This document shows, piece after piece, positions 8,476-18,541 of a stretch of 64,000 nucleotides of DNA. Position 1 is the first letter of the stretch, and every line of letters starts with the position of its first letter. This DNA comes from Candidatus Cloacimonadota bacterium (GTDB lineage: Bacteria > Cloacimonadota > Cloacimonadia > JGIOTU-2). The translations under genes were made by a program, and so were the position numbers. The stretch is from NCBI GenBank assembly GCA_016932035.1, contig JAFGDR010000040.1:78791-142790 (forward strand), in the 5' to 3' direction. The notes below the pieces were generated by a model. That model was not told the origin of the DNA, did no database searches, and saw only the letters and a list, made by a program, of their open reading frames with translations.

Positions 8476-10533
8476 TTACCTTGTTAAGATCATCTTTCCG
8501 ACAGAGTTTTTTGACCCTGAAAGTTTATAGAAGTAGATACCATTTGTGACATTATGACCGGTATCAGCTTTTCCGTTCCACTCAGCATAACCACTTTGTG
8601 GGCTTTCAATTGTCAGATCGAGTGTTCTTACGAGTTGGCCTTTTGTATTATAAATATGTACTTCTGACTGCTGATCGAATCCCTGCTTGCTGCTGAACGA
8701 AATCCTTGTTGATGCAGCAAATGGATTGGGATAGTTATTCATTTTCACTATATTGACAACCGGGTCATCAGTACTCCACAGCGTAAAATCGATCTGGATC
8801 CTGCATTCGGTGATCTGGCCACCATTAAATTGACCCTGCCCCTGGATGTAAGAACCGAATGAATTATCATCCAGGTAGAAGAGAGTTACTTCTCCCCAAT
8901 TATCACCAATATCTTTTATGTTATGAGAAATGTAGGGATAGACAGTTATCTGGTTAGAGAAATCAAAATCAGGATAATAAATATCAGTCAGTTCGATTGG
9001 TTCTGACCAGTTCTCACCGTTATCGATTGATGCAGAAAGGTACAGTATCGGGTGTTCGGCATATGCTTGATAATCAGGATCACCATCTTCTGCAAGCTGG
9101 ACATAGGTGCCGTCAGCCCAGAGCTGAAGCATCCAGTTATTTTCAAGATTGATTGCTTGTTTTTGTGCATTTTCATGGAATATGTTTGAATCACCGGGAT
9201 ATTTCGAGAATCCAACTGTATAAATGTACATAGTATCTGCGCGGATCTCACCCCAGGGTACATCATGCCCGGAACCCCCTTCATCCATAAAGGGGAATGC
9301 CGGCACATTTCTGTATTCGAACTCAACACCATCCCAAACCAGTTCTGCCTGTGGAAGGAAGTGGTTGAAATAGTAGCTTGATCCATCTTCTGTATATCCG
9401 TAGGATTGCATATACGGAAAGTGAAGATCTCCATTGGAGTCAAAGGTTGCAGTGCTGTGGTAAGCAGTTGCACCCACTTCGAGATTAGGAAGAATAGTTC
9501 CTGACTGGTTTGTGAATTGTGGAAGATTTGCTACAGTGTAGAAATAATCTGTCGGTCCATCGGAATGTAGGTTATCCGTGCTCCAGGTTTCTCCATAATC
9601 GAAGGATTCCCACACAAATGCACCTTCATCTACGGGCATATCTTCTAAATCTCCGGAAAGCCATGCGGCACATCCTATAAATGCAACATGTCCTGGAATT
9701 GTTGGATCAACAGCAAATGATTGGAATGGGCGGCAATCCTTATCTCTCCATGAGGTAAAAACTGTTGTCTGATTCCAATTCGCTGTATTCATGATGGTTG
9801 AGAAATCTGCATACAGGGTATTTTCAATATCTGCGTAAAGAATGCGTACATCTTCACAGGGATTTCCGAAGGGATCGTCTGCTGCATTATTAGAAAGGAG
9901 ATAAATTCGAATATAATTATCACCCATTGGAGAAGCACCCTTATACAAATAAGGCCAGCAGTATTGATCCGGAGGTGTGTTATAGAAAATCACAGAGGTT
10001 GACCAGAATCCCGGGATATTCAGCAGAGCATAGTCATCATAGGTGAAGGGAAGTTTGGGGTCTGTGCCAAAATCCTCATGCCATGTTGCGAAACAGTTAC
10101 CGGATGCAGGATGAACCACAATGCTTCCGTAGCCCTGATAATAATCATAGGTTGAGATCGTCCCCCATGCCTCAGGAGTGTTACCATTTCCATAGTAAGC
10201 ATAGTATTGACGTCTGTTTGCAGTAGTGGTTGGTCTTCCGAAAAAACCGAGATAGGTCCCGGAACCATTGCCGGTTTGAACATCGATTGGGTAGCTACAA
10301 TAACTCCCCGGCATGTAGTCATAATAGGATGTCATAATATCATTTGGGTAAACGATAAAATCATAGTCCGGCACCGGATAATTATCTCTTGCACCTGTGT
10401 ACGTTTTCATTTTGTTGATATCATAATTTTGAACAGGCTGCGGCTCGTTGCCGCTTGGTCGCATGATATCAGTTGCATTCAGTGATGCTGCTACCAGGAG
10501 CAGCACAGCGAACAAAGTAGTAATTTTTTTCAC
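8476..10533 (-). CDS. Secreted Asp-box (BNR) beta-propeller protein with C-terminal sorting domain, copy 2
   Basis: A 685-residue paralogue of the downstream neighbour. It has a signal peptide (MKKITTLFAVLLLVAASLNA), an Asp-box SFDYGETW in the middle and SIDNGENW further on, and a C-terminal sorting domain from about residue 601 (NYPNPFAASTRISFSS, YNTKGQLVRTLDL, GIYFYKLSG, ending MILTR). The start is GTG at 10533, chosen because AAAGGAGG sits 5 bases before it and the signal peptide begins there. It lies 16 bases after the Cys-rich small gene, so both may share a promoter. Many aromatic and Asp/Asn residues suggest a surface-exposed or carbohydrate-related role, which is only inference. Confidence 0.85.
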   Translation of the reverse strand: MKKITTLFAVLLLVAASLNATDIMRPSGNEPQPVQNYDINKMKTYTGARDNYPVPDYDFIVYPNDIMTSYYDYMPGSYCSYPIDVQTGNGSGTYLGFFGRPTTTANRRQYYAYYGNGNTPEAWGTISTYDYYQGYGSIVVHPASGNCFATWHEDFGTDPKLPFTYDDYALLNIPGFWSTSVIFYNTPPDQYCWPYLYKGASPMGDNYIRIYLLSNNAADDPFGNPCEDVRILYADIENTLYADFSTIMNTANWNQTTVFTSWRDKDCRPFQSFAVDPTIPGHVAFIGCAAWLSGDLEDMPVDEGAFVWESFDYGETWSTDNLHSDGPTDYFYTVANLPQFTNQSGTILPNLEVGATAYHSTATFDSNGDLHFPYMQSYGYTEDGSSYYFNHFLPQAELVWDGVEFEYRNVPAFPFMDEGGSGHDVPWGEIRADTMYIYTVGFSKYPGDSNIFHENAQKQAINLENNWMLQLWADGTYVQLAEDGDPDYQAYAEHPILYLSASIDNGENWSEPIELTDIYYPDFDFSNQITVYPYISHNIKDIGDNWGEVTLFYLDDNSFGSYIQGQGQFNGGQITECRIQIDFTLWSTDDPVVNIVKMNNYPNPFAASTRISFSSKQGFDQQSEVHIYNTKGQLVRTLDLTIESPQSGYAEWNGKADTGHNVTNGIYFYKLSGSKNSVGKMILTR

Positions 10534-10549
10534 GTGAACCTCCTTTTGG

Positions 10550-10741
10550 TTAACGTTTGTTCATTTTAATAAAATATTCGATACTACGATCGTAGGTTCT
10601 TTCCTGCTCTTTTGTGAAATAACAGGCAGGAAGCTCTCCCCTTTTTCTGTGATAGGCAATGCATTCGCAGCACATACCTTTCTTGTCACACGGGTACGTG
10701 CAATTGCACATATGCATGTTTTCACTTTTTTTACATTCCAT
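10550..10741 (-). CDS. Small cysteine-rich protein, DUF6485-like
   Basis: A 63-residue protein beginning [18 protein letters not shown], with eight Cys in a CxC...C...CCEC...C arrangement and the phrase [19 protein letters not shown], which fits the small DUF6485 family as I remember it. The Cys pattern suggests metal binding, but the function is unknown. I chose the ATG at 10741 rather than the upstream in-frame one at 10774, because GGAG stands 5 bases before it and the family's conserved part begins there. Confidence 0.75.
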   Translation of the reverse strand: MECKKSENMHMCNCTYPCDKKGMCCECIAYHRKRGELPACYFTKEQERTYDRSIEYFIKMNKR

Positions 10742-10800
10742 AGACGCTCCAAGAATTTTCAACACGACATACAATATTTCGTGTATTTCGTGGTTCCTAA

Positions 10801-12585
10801 CTAATTAATGAAATTCCATTGAACACCAAAACCAACACCAAAGGGATTAACTTCATTGAGTCTGAACATAAAGTAATTTGAGTCAAGAATATTAAATATG
10901 TTTGTGAGTTTCAGGTAGATCATAAAACGCTTGATACTCAACCCAACTTCAGCATTGCAAAAGAGTTGATGGTCGATCTTCGTTCCTTCAATATCGAGGG
11001 TATTACCAAGGTATGATAGATCAGCATTGGCATAAATAAAATTTTTATGTGTAAAATGACGTTTATTTGTCCACTCGACCTTTGCTCTATATGCCGGATA
11101 ATTTACCAGTGAATCAGGGCGTTGTGAAAACATCCCGGAAAATCGAAGATGAGAATCAATCGTCAGATAATTAAAAGCCAGTTCGCCAGAAAGATTTCCC
11201 CCATAAATATGATAGTTATCAAATTCTTTATAATATGGAGAATCAGCACTGGATGAAGAAAGCCACTGCCATTGACCGTCATTCCTGAACTCCTCATAAA
11301 ATGCTCCAATTCTCAGCTTGAGAGGATTTGAATGTATATCTATTGTACCTTCCGTAAAGATGACTTTTGTTTTATTATTCAAAGCATATTGCCCGTCATA
11401 ATAGAAGTTCTTCTCTTTCCTTCGGGCACCGACAGACAGTGAAGAATGAATGGATTCTGTGATTGGAATATCAAATATAAGCTCCGGCATGATAAATGTC
11501 GTGTCCGGTTTTTGTGAAAAGATCACATCATTGATGATCTTGATAGAATAGAAATCTGCAAAAATACCCGGTGAATTTATTTCCACCCGTACCAAATAGT
11601 CATGCAGCCAACCATCATAATACACATTATCCATATCCTGCACATCTGCTCTCAATAGAAGTTTTGTGGCATATTCTTCCATCGGCAGATTGATACCGAT
11701 ATTAAATTGGTATCTGTTCAGCGTATTCTTGAACTGTCCTGTAACATTCTCCCGGTTATACTGATGGAGAAAAGATACATTGAATATCTTATCAAATAAG
11801 CTTGCTGATGCGATATTGCTGATATTCTCTGTTTTTTGAAAGTATTTTTGGGCAGTACCCGGATATTCCGGATTGAAAACATTATACGTTTCAAGCGCTG
11901 AGAACATTTTAAAGAATGAATATGAAAAGGTGTGAGATGAAAAGCTCTTTGTGAGTAGATTTTTCTGAACATGAAAAACGAAATTATCAAAATAACTCTT
12001 CTTTCCCCATGGACTCGTGTGTTCCCCACTATGAGCATAGAGCTGAAGATCAGCAAGTTCCAGAAATCTATTCTTAATAAATCCGATCCGCTTATCTTCG
12101 TTATTGTAATCTCCGTTTCCATATTGCACATCTGTAAGAAGAGCTCTGATGGAGTTTTGTAATGGTGAAAGGTTATAATTATCATTTCTTTGCTGAAGAA
12201 CAAAATAGTTCAAAAGCGGATAGAATTGCTTCTTTGGTTGTGCATAATTATCCAGCCGGACATTCAAGAAATCAATCGAGCCCTCATGATCAGGTACAAC
12301 ATATCGATTATTCCCAAAAGAGTAGTACTCATCAGTTAAAAAGGATTTTGTTTCATATGAAAAGAATGTATCCTGTAGAGAAACGATATATTCTTCGAGT
12401 TCTTCGATCGGCATGATGTCGAGGGTATCTGTTTTTGCTGTTGTGATGGTACTTTTCAGAGAATCGATAGACGTGGAGTCAGGAATAAAGATCCTTTTCT
12501 CTTTTCCGGGTTTTGCTTCCTGTGCATAAAGGGAAAAAGCACATACAAGTAAAACCACTAATAAAATATATTTTTTCAAATCCAT
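10801..12585 (-). CDS. Putative outer-membrane beta-barrel protein (porin-like)
   Basis: A 594-residue protein with a signal peptide ([22 protein letters not shown]), a Ser/Thr-rich linker, and a long region of alternating polar/aromatic strands from about residue 190 to the end. It closes with [12 protein letters not shown], the terminal aromatic pattern of outer-membrane barrels. It resembles the large 'putative porin' proteins of Bacteroidetes-like organisms in layout; I could not assign a substrate. Its start overlaps the end of the epimerase gene by 10 bases, so the two are co-transcribed. Confidence 0.7.
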   Translation of the reverse strand: MDLKKYILLVVLLVCAFSLYAQEAKPGKEKRIFIPDSTSIDSLKSTITTAKTDTLDIMPIEELEEYIVSLQDTFFSYETKSFLTDEYYSFGNNRYVVPDHEGSIDFLNVRLDNYAQPKKQFYPLLNYFVLQQRNDNYNLSPLQNSIRALLTDVQYGNGDYNNEDKRIGFIKNRFLELADLQLYAHSGEHTSPWGKKSYFDNFVFHVQKNLLTKSFSSHTFSYSFFKMFSALETYNVFNPEYPGTAQKYFQKTENISNIASASLFDKIFNVSFLHQYNRENVTGQFKNTLNRYQFNIGINLPMEEYATKLLLRADVQDMDNVYYDGWLHDYLVRVEINSPGIFADFYSIKIINDVIFSQKPDTTFIMPELIFDIPITESIHSSLSVGARRKEKNFYYDGQYALNNKTKVIFTEGTIDIHSNPLKLRIGAFYEEFRNDGQWQWLSSSSADSPYYKEFDNYHIYGGNLSGELAFNYLTIDSHLRFSGMFSQRPDSLVNYPAYRAKVEWTNKRHFTHKNFIYANADLSYLGNTLDIEGTKIDHQLFCNAEVGLSIKRFMIYLKLTNIFNILDSNYFMFRLNEVNPFGVGFGVQWNFIN

Positions 12586-13589
12586 TGATGTTCCTTATAC
12601 CATTGATAGGTTCTGTTAACTCCCTCTTGCAATGAAAACTGCGGTTCATACCCGAGAAGGTTCTTTGCCTTCTGTATGCTGCACAGCCAGTAGCATTGCT
12701 TCATTTCTTTGACTTTTTGCACATTAACAATTGCTTGCCTGTGTGTGATATATTTTAACCCCTCGTTCGCGATGGCAAGTAAGTAACTTAGGAAAATAGG
12801 GATATGTACCGTAACTGCTTTTCTGCCAACTGCTTTCTCAACCGCTGTAATAAAATCTTTAAGAGCATAAATATTCCCATCACCTGCGAAAAAGATCTGG
12901 TCGTCTGCTTCAATACTCGCTGCGGCTTCGATGATCATGTTTACAAGATCATCAATATAAACAAGACTGAGATACTTTTTCTTGAATCCGGCAAGGGGTG
13001 CGATGTGTTTTTGTACCATCTTAAAGTATTGTAAAAAATCCATATCATACGGTCCATATACACTTGGCGGACGAATAATAACCCACGGTACCGAGCACTC
13101 TTCCCGTATAACCTTCTCAGCTTCCAGCTTGCTCTTACCATAATATGAAACAGGGTTACAGACAGAAGTCTCGGTTTTTGGATCTAAGCCATCGGCTGGA
13201 CCTGCGGCAGCTTGTGTGCTGAGAAAAATAAATTTTTGGATATTGGTTCCTTCAATCGCTCGGAGCACATTCCTTGTTATACCGACATTCGCATCATAAT
13301 AACGTTTTTCAGAGATCTCACGAACTTTTGCTGCAATATGAAAAATAATATCCTGATCTTTACATGCATCCCGAACTGATGGAACAGAATGATAGTCTGC
13401 ATAGGTGAAGGTTACCGGCAAATCCTCAAGCGATTTTAGGTTCGATGTTTTTCTGACAAGGCAGGTAACCTCGTACTGCTTTTTCAGTAATGCACGTACA
13501 AGATTACTACCGACAAAACCATTTGCTCCGGTTACCAGTGCCTTCTTTTTCATGAGCATAGAAAGAAAATTCTGCTCATTTTTTGTCAA
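12576..13589 (-). CDS. NAD-dependent epimerase/dehydratase (extended SDR family)
   Basis: A 337-residue protein with the nucleotide-binding motif TGANGFVGSNLVRAL, HIAAKV, the catalytic YYGKSKLEAEK (Tyr-x3-Lys) and VIIRPPSVYGP, the usual extended short-chain dehydrogenase layout. Members act on nucleotide sugars, sterol-like or other substrates; none can be chosen here. The start is TTG at 13589: TGGAG is placed 6 bases before it, whereas the internal ATG codons (at MLMKKK) lack a good site. It is divergent from the M14 peptidase gene, with 100 bases between them. Confidence 0.85.
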   Translation of the reverse strand: MTKNEQNFLSMLMKKKALVTGANGFVGSNLVRALLKKQYEVTCLVRKTSNLKSLEDLPVTFTYADYHSVPSVRDACKDQDIIFHIAAKVREISEKRYYDANVGITRNVLRAIEGTNIQKFIFLSTQAAAGPADGLDPKTETSVCNPVSYYGKSKLEAEKVIREECSVPWVIIRPPSVYGPYDMDFLQYFKMVQKHIAPLAGFKKKYLSLVYIDDLVNMIIEAAASIEADDQIFFAGDGNIYALKDFITAVEKAVGRKAVTVHIPIFLSYLLAIANEGLKYITHRQAIVNVQKVKEMKQCYWLCSIQKAKNLLGYEPQFSLQEGVNRTYQWYKEHQWI

Positions 13590-13689
13590 TTGAAACTCCA
13601 GAAAGTTTATTCAAAAAAATTTGACAATAATTTGCCACAATTCAGTTTGCCTATAAATTATAGAAAAAACAACATTTGTGGAGATAGAT

Positions 13690-16185
13690 ATGAAAAATAC
13701 TTTTTTATTTGTACTCGTTCTTGCACTTCTGATTTCAATACCGCTTTTTGCTGAAAAGGTAATCATTCGCATCGACAATCCGGGGCAAGCCATTGCTTCT
13801 TATTTTCTAGATAATGGTTATGATATAGCATCATATTTCCCCGGAAAATATATCGATATTATGATCGCAGAAGAGAAACTTCCTGAGATTACAGCTCTTG
13901 GATATGATTTTAAGATCACGAATACCGAATCTGCATGGAAACAGAATCTCGTCACACGAGCTAAAGATATTTATGGATACCGTACTTACGACGATCTCGA
14001 AACCGAACTCCTTCAGCTTGCATTTTTAAATCCTTCACTCATTACATTCTCAACGATCGGAGAATCACGTGGAAAATACTACTCAACCTGGGGAAACACG
14101 AACTATGATGACTACCAGCACGATATTTTCTGCCTGAAGCTCTCGGATAACGTGGGAGTTAATGAGGATGAAGTAAATATCATCTTTGACGGAGGACATC
14201 ATGCAAGAGAGCCTATTGGTGTCGAGCTGGTCATGCTGATCCTGAACTATCTTGTTGATAACTATGGTACTGATCCTGATGTGACCTATTGGGTAAATAA
14301 TGCACAGATCTGGTTTGTTCCATTGGTAAATCCTGACGGGCATAAGATCGTGATCAATCAGGATGATACTTCATGGAGAAAAAATATCAGAGACAATGAC
14401 CTGAACGGACAGATCACCTGGGGAGGATACTCCTATCCTGACGGTGTTGATCCAAACCGAAATTATGGACCTCTCGAATGGTTTGGCGGTGCAGGCACAA
14501 GCGGACCAACAGGTGAGACCTATTGCGGACCGGAACCGTTCTCTGAGCCGGAAACCAGCGCACTCAGAAATCTTCTCGCACAGTACAGATTTGATATTGG
14601 CATGTCCTATCATAGTTACAGTGAGCTCATCATGTGGCCACTTGGTTATAATATGTCATGCCAAGCGCCTGATGAAAGTGCAATGGCAAACCTTGGTCAG
14701 GAAATGGCTGTTACGGTTCCCTCACAATATGGCGGACACTATACACCCCAGCAGACAAATGCCCTTTATCCCTGCTCAGGTACAACAACTGACTACGGTT
14801 ATGGAGTAGAAAGAATTTTCTATTTTATTACAGAACTTGGCACGACCTTTATTCCTGATGCGACAACAATGAACAACATAATCAACAATAATCTCTCAGC
14901 AGCCCTCATCCTGATCGAACGAATGTTTGATAGAGTTGTGACCGGTATTGTAACCGACAGTCTGTCCGGTGACCATCTCGAAGCAGAAGTTTTCGTGCAT
15001 GGTGTGGATGATACGGGTACGGAGGTCGAATCTTATATGAGCGGTCAGCATTTTGGTCGTTACTATCGTATTCTGATCCCTAACACATATGACTTCACGT
15101 TCTCAGCTTTTGGATATGAACCAAAAACCATCGACGATGTTCAGGTTGTTACCGGTTCTCAAACCGAACTGGATGTTCAGCTCGTTCCAGCTCCCACAAC
15201 AAACGTACATATCAATCTTGAAGATGAAAATGGATTGGCAATCCCCAATGCAGATGTATGCGTGCTTGATACCCCTCTTGATACTGTTTATACGAATACT
15301 ACCGGTCATGCTTTGATAGAGGATGTTCCGTATGGAGACTACGATGTTCAGATCTCATCACCTGCTTTTGGTACATTCACCTATCAAATGGATGTTACAC
15401 AATCACAATATATATTTAACTTTGTTATGGTCGAGCCCTTCTTTATCGACGATCTTGAACTCGGTGCAGGCAAGTGGACTACTACTGATGAATGGGGGTT
15501 GTGCTCCACTCAGAGTTATAGTGGGACCAATTCACTTACCGACAGTCCTGTAGGTGAATATGGTAATTACGAACTTTCTTATGCAACTCTTAATGAAGCA
15601 ATTGATCTGACCAGCGCACTCTCTGCGCATGTTGAATTCATGACGAAATTTGAGATTGAATCTGGTTATGATTTTGTCTACTTCCAAATATCAACAAATG
15701 GTACGACCTGGACTGACCTAGACAGCTTCACGGGCAATCTTTCATCATGGCAGCTCAAGAGCTATGACCTCATTGATTATCTCGGTCAAACCGTTTACTT
15801 CAGATTTAAACTCGATACGGATACATACGTAACTGAAGATGGTATCTATATCGATGATTTTAAGATTTATCGATTTGAAAATAATTTCTCAAATGATGAT
15901 CCTGCAATACAGAACATCTTTGCACTGTATCAGAACTATCCGAATCCCTTCAAAAATTCCACCCGTTTATCCTTCTCGCTTCCTGCAAATACAGAACAGG
16001 CAGAGATCTCTATCTACAACCTGCTCGGACAGCTTGTTGACAGGATCGAACTCACACCTGAAGATATTATGAACAGGAACATTACCTGGGATGCAGAAGG
16101 AAATGAAATCCCTTCCGGTGTGTATTTCTACAAACTCTCAACCGAGAAGAACGAAACGATCAAAAAAATGGTTTTAATGAAGTAA
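13690..16185 (+). CDS. Secreted M14 zinc carboxypeptidase with C-terminal sorting domain
   Basis: An 831-residue protein: signal peptide (residues 1-21), a propeptide-like region, and an M14 catalytic domain at about 90-400. Zinc ligands are visible as HHARE (H171, E174) and SYHSYSE (H308), with substrate-binding VDPNRNY and the catalytic Glu in FITELGTTF (E382). Then follow a carboxypeptidase regulatory-like segment, a beta-sandwich with EDGIYIDDFKIY, and a C-terminal sorting domain (NYPNPFKNSTRLSFS, NLLGQLVD, GVYFYKL, ending MVLMK). It should remove C-terminal residues from peptides outside the cell. I chose ATG 13690 over GTG 13678 because GGAG stands 6 bases before it and the signal peptide begins there. 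A TTGACA lies 69 bases upstream. Confidence 0.92.
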   Translation: MKNTFLFVLVLALLISIPLFAEKVIIRIDNPGQAIASYFLDNGYDIASYFPGKYIDIMIAEEKLPEITALGYDFKITNTESAWKQNLVTRAKDIYGYRTYDDLETELLQLAFLNPSLITFSTIGESRGKYYSTWGNTNYDDYQHDIFCLKLSDNVGVNEDEVNIIFDGGHHAREPIGVELVMLILNYLVDNYGTDPDVTYWVNNAQIWFVPLVNPDGHKIVINQDDTSWRKNIRDNDLNGQITWGGYSYPDGVDPNRNYGPLEWFGGAGTSGPTGETYCGPEPFSEPETSALRNLLAQYRFDIGMSYHSYSELIMWPLGYNMSCQAPDESAMANLGQEMAVTVPSQYGGHYTPQQTNALYPCSGTTTDYGYGVERIFYFITELGTTFIPDATTMNNIINNNLSAALILIERMFDRVVTGIVTDSLSGDHLEAEVFVHGVDDTGTEVESYMSGQHFGRYYRILIPNTYDFTFSAFGYEPKTIDDVQVVTGSQTELDVQLVPAPTTNVHINLEDENGLAIPNADVCVLDTPLDTVYTNTTGHALIEDVPYGDYDVQISSPAFGTFTYQMDVTQSQYIFNFVMVEPFFIDDLELGAGKWTTTDEWGLCSTQSYSGTNSLTDSPVGEYGNYELSYATLNEAIDLTSALSAHVEFMTKFEIESGYDFVYFQISTNGTTWTDLDSFTGNLSSWQLKSYDLIDYLGQTVYFRFKLDTDTYVTEDGIYIDDFKIYRFENNFSNDDPAIQNIFALYQNYPNPFKNSTRLSFSLPANTEQAEISIYNLLGQLVDRIELTPEDIMNRNITWDAEGNEIPSGVYFYKLSTEKNETIKKMVLMK

Positions 16186-16210
16186 CTCAACGCGAGCTAC
16201 TTATACATGA

Positions 16211-16241
16211 AGAGGCGTACGAAAGTGCGTCTCTTTTTTTT
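16211..16241 (+). terminator. Rho-independent terminator after the M14 peptidase gene
   Basis: The stem AGAGGCGTAC / GTGCGTCTCT closes with G-U pairs over a GAAA loop and runs into a T tract, 25 bases after the stop codon. Confidence 0.88.
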
Positions 16242-16267
16242 ATTATAAATGAAAGAATCAATTAAAT

Positions 16268-16283
16268 TTTGTACATGTACTAA
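16268..16283. promoter_or_regulatory. Candidate TetR operator, site 1
   Basis: TTTGTACATGTACTAA is a near-perfect 16-bp palindrome with GTACATGTAC at its core. A related palindrome lies at 16379-16394, and the regulator gene begins at 16414. A TTGACA stands at 16293-16298, just downstream. The two sites together suggest autoregulation, which is common for TetR genes; binding is not proven. Confidence 0.55.
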
Positions 16284-16378
16284 AAATAAAACTTGACAAA
16301 ATTATTAATTCACATTCACCTATGGCAAAATTATATGAATGTTTTATGAATTTCGATGTATCGGTTATATATCAATAA

Positions 16379-16394
16379 TTAGTACACGTCCTAA
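16379..16394. promoter_or_regulatory. Candidate TetR operator, site 2
   Basis: TTAGTACACGTCCTAA is an imperfect 16-bp dyad matching site 1 at 12 of 16 positions (shared pattern TTnGTACAyGTmCTAA). It ends 19 bases before the regulator's ATG, so a bound dimer would block transcription or its early steps. Confidence 0.55.
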
Positions 16395-16413
16395 GAAAAG
16401 AAAGGATTTTTTT

Positions 16414-17040
16414 ATGATCAAAGAAATGAAACAGCAGCTTATAAAAGATGCTATTGTCAACGAGACAAAAAAGCAATTCCTCGAAAAAGGGATTAATAAA
16501 ACCACGCTCCGGGCTGTAGCAAAAGAACTCGGTATTGCGGTAGGTAATATTTACTATTATTTTAAATCAAAAGATGACATCTGCGGTATCATCTGGTGCG
16601 ATTTCACCCATGAATATCTTGATCAGTTCGATGCACAGCTCGAAGCCGATGAACTAAAAACCAAATCAGGACTTAATAAACTGCGACACTATTATGAACA
16701 CCTTTTCAATTATTTCGAGAATAATCCGCTTTATGCAGATATTATTGCATTCTCAATGGGAGAAAAACCACGCTACCTGAGATTGCCAAAAGAGATAAAA
16801 AAGATTGCAAAAATCGCACGAACACGTATCCAGAACACACTTGTTTCTCTCTACAATGAAGGGATCAAAGACGGCAGCATTAAAGCAGAGATACCCAATA
16901 TATGGTACGAAGCATGGAGCTTTAATATTTCTTATGTTGCCATCATTATCAATATCATCCGTTACCATGAGATCGGAGAAGATGTATATGATTATTACGT
17001 AAGTATGTATATGAATAGATTAGCAAAAAACGGAGGTTAA
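16414..17040 (+). CDS. TetR/AcrR family transcriptional regulator
   Basis: A 208-residue regulator with the N-terminal TetR helix-turn-helix at about residues 27-52: KTTLRAVAKELGIAVGNIYYYFKSKDDI. The C-terminal helical domain, which would bind a ligand and dimerise, is not recognisable to a ligand class. I chose ATG 16414, preceded by AAAGGA, over an in-frame ATG 75 bases upstream that would add residues unlike the family and run through the second palindrome. Two related 16-bp palindromes lie upstream. The next gene starts one base after its stop, so the regulator and the beta-helix protein form an operon. Confidence 0.9.
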   Translation: MIKEMKQQLIKDAIVNETKKQFLEKGINKTTLRAVAKELGIAVGNIYYYFKSKDDICGIIWCDFTHEYLDQFDAQLEADELKTKSGLNKLRHYYEHLFNYFENNPLYADIIAFSMGEKPRYLRLPKEIKKIAKIARTRIQNTLVSLYNEGIKDGSIKAEIPNIWYEAWSFNISYVAIIINIIRYHEIGEDVYDYYVSMYMNRLAKNGG

Positions 17041-17041
17041 C

Positions 17042-18460
17042 ATGCTACACAAAAGGGCTTGCTTGTTCATCCTTTGCATGACAAGTATTTTATTTGTTTT
17101 TACAACCGCCCAAGGGGAGATCATTTCTGTACCCGATGATTTCACAACCATTCAACAAGGCATCAACAATGCTGTTGACGGTGATACTATCCTCGTCAAT
17201 CCGGGCACGTATTATGAAAACATTAATTTCTCAGGTAAGAACATTACACTCACAAGTCATTACATCTTTAGTAAGAACCCTGATTTTATTTTTGATACGG
17301 TCATCGATGGAAGTACGGCAACCAATCCGTATGAAACAAGCACCGTTATTTTTAAGAACAATGAGACAGAGCAGGCGATTCTGCAGGGATTTACTATCAA
17401 GGGTGGAAGTGGTACACGCTGGGTCGATCCGCAATATCCTGCTTGGACATGGTTCAGCGGGGGTGGTATTTTCATGTATATGGCTTCCCCCACCATAAAG
17501 AATAATCTCATTACCGAAAATATTATCGCTACTTCAGGCAGCTATGGTGGCTTATCTGGCGGAGGTTTACTCTGCTTCAGAGGAAACCCGGAAATATCGA
17601 ACAATATTGTATCGCATAACGAAGCAGAATACGGTGGAGGTATTGTTGTCGACTATTCCGGTGCAATGATCAAAAACAACATCGTTGCGTATAATTCAGC
17701 AGGACTTTCCTATGGCGGAGGAGGATTCTATTGCATCAGGAATGACACTGAGCCGATCATTATCGAGAATAATACGATCGTGTATAATCATTCGGATTCC
17801 AATGGAGGTGGGATACGTATGTACAGCAGTTCGGGTTACATCAGAAATTGCATTGTTTGGGGTAATACACAGAATTCAGGAGGAACGGTTCATGGTGGCA
17901 CAAACTCCACGATCTCCTACTGCGATATCGATGCTGTTATCTCAGGTATAGGTAATATTAATGAAGAGCCTGTCTTTGCCGATACACTCTTTCATCTTAC
18001 CGAAGATTCTCCGTGCATTGATGCCGGTGATCCTGAATTCCTTTATTATGATAAAGAAGACACTGGCAACCCCGGTTTCGCTCTCTACCCCGCAATGGGT
18101 ACCATAACAAATGATATGGGCGCTTATGGTGGACCGGGTTATTTTGTGCCACCCTTGAGTGATGATGATCCGCCAGTTATAGAAAACATGAACTTTAGAG
18201 TATTTCCTAATCCATTCAACAATTCAACAACAATATCAATGTCCATTTCTTGTCCTCTTGAATTTACAGAAGTTACAATATATAATATGAAAGGACAGCT
18301 TATTCAGAGATTACAATCTTCATTACTTCACGAGAATCCAATTGAAATAACCTGGAATGGAAGAAATAGTTCAAACAATATGATTGCACCTGGCGTATAT
18401 TTTGTTCAGGCAAAAAGTAAAAATCATTTGTATACTCGAAAAATCCTTAAACTCGAATAA
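17042..18460 (+). CDS. Secreted right-handed parallel beta-helix protein with C-terminal sorting domain
   Basis: A 472-residue protein with a signal peptide (about residues 1-27), the opening ISVPDDFTTIQQGINNAVDG and ILVNPGTYYENINFSGKNIT typical of DUF1565/pectate-lyase-like beta-helix proteins, and repeated GGGI...NNI coils. The segment LTEDSPCIDAGDP then precedes MGAYGGPG, the usual end of choice-of-anchor-Q-type proteins. A sorting domain follows (FPNPFNNSTTIS, MKGQLIQRLQ, GVYFVQAKS). The upstream TetR gene ends one base before, and its last codons carry the GGAGG for this ATG. A similar beta-helix block is embedded in the 35346-38081 protein. Confidence 0.85.
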   Translation: MLHKRACLFILCMTSILFVFTTAQGEIISVPDDFTTIQQGINNAVDGDTILVNPGTYYENINFSGKNITLTSHYIFSKNPDFIFDTVIDGSTATNPYETSTVIFKNNETEQAILQGFTIKGGSGTRWVDPQYPAWTWFSGGGIFMYMASPTIKNNLITENIIATSGSYGGLSGGGLLCFRGNPEISNNIVSHNEAEYGGGIVVDYSGAMIKNNIVAYNSAGLSYGGGGFYCIRNDTEPIIIENNTIVYNHSDSNGGGIRMYSSSGYIRNCIVWGNTQNSGGTVHGGTNSTISYCDIDAVISGIGNINEEPVFADTLFHLTEDSPCIDAGDPEFLYYDKEDTGNPGFALYPAMGTITNDMGAYGGPGYFVPPLSDDDPPVIENMNFRVFPNPFNNSTTISMSISCPLEFTEVTIYNMKGQLIQRLQSSLLHENPIEITWNGRNSSNNMIAPGVYFVQAKSKNHLYTRKILKLE

Positions 18461-18504
18461 TGATATATTTCGCGTGAACACACCCGGTCTGAGGAGGTCT
18501 TTTC

Positions 18505-18541
18505 AGGAAAAATCTCACTAAATGTGAGGAGGGATTTTTCA
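18505..18541 (+). terminator. Probable terminator after the beta-helix gene
   Basis: GAAAAATCTCAC and GTGAGGAGGGATTTTTC form a long stem with a small internal bulge and end in a T-rich tail, 45 bases after the stop. It separates the secreted-protein unit from sucC. Confidence 0.6.

Noticed and set aside
10742..10800. ATTTCGTG repeated before the DUF6485-like gene, with TTCGTGGTT also seen near 31804, as a regulatory element
   Set aside because: Two short matches in AT-rich spacers are too little to support a function.
16339..16413. An upstream start for the TetR regulator
   Set aside because: It would run through the second palindrome and adds residues unlike TetR; AAAGGA supports 16414.
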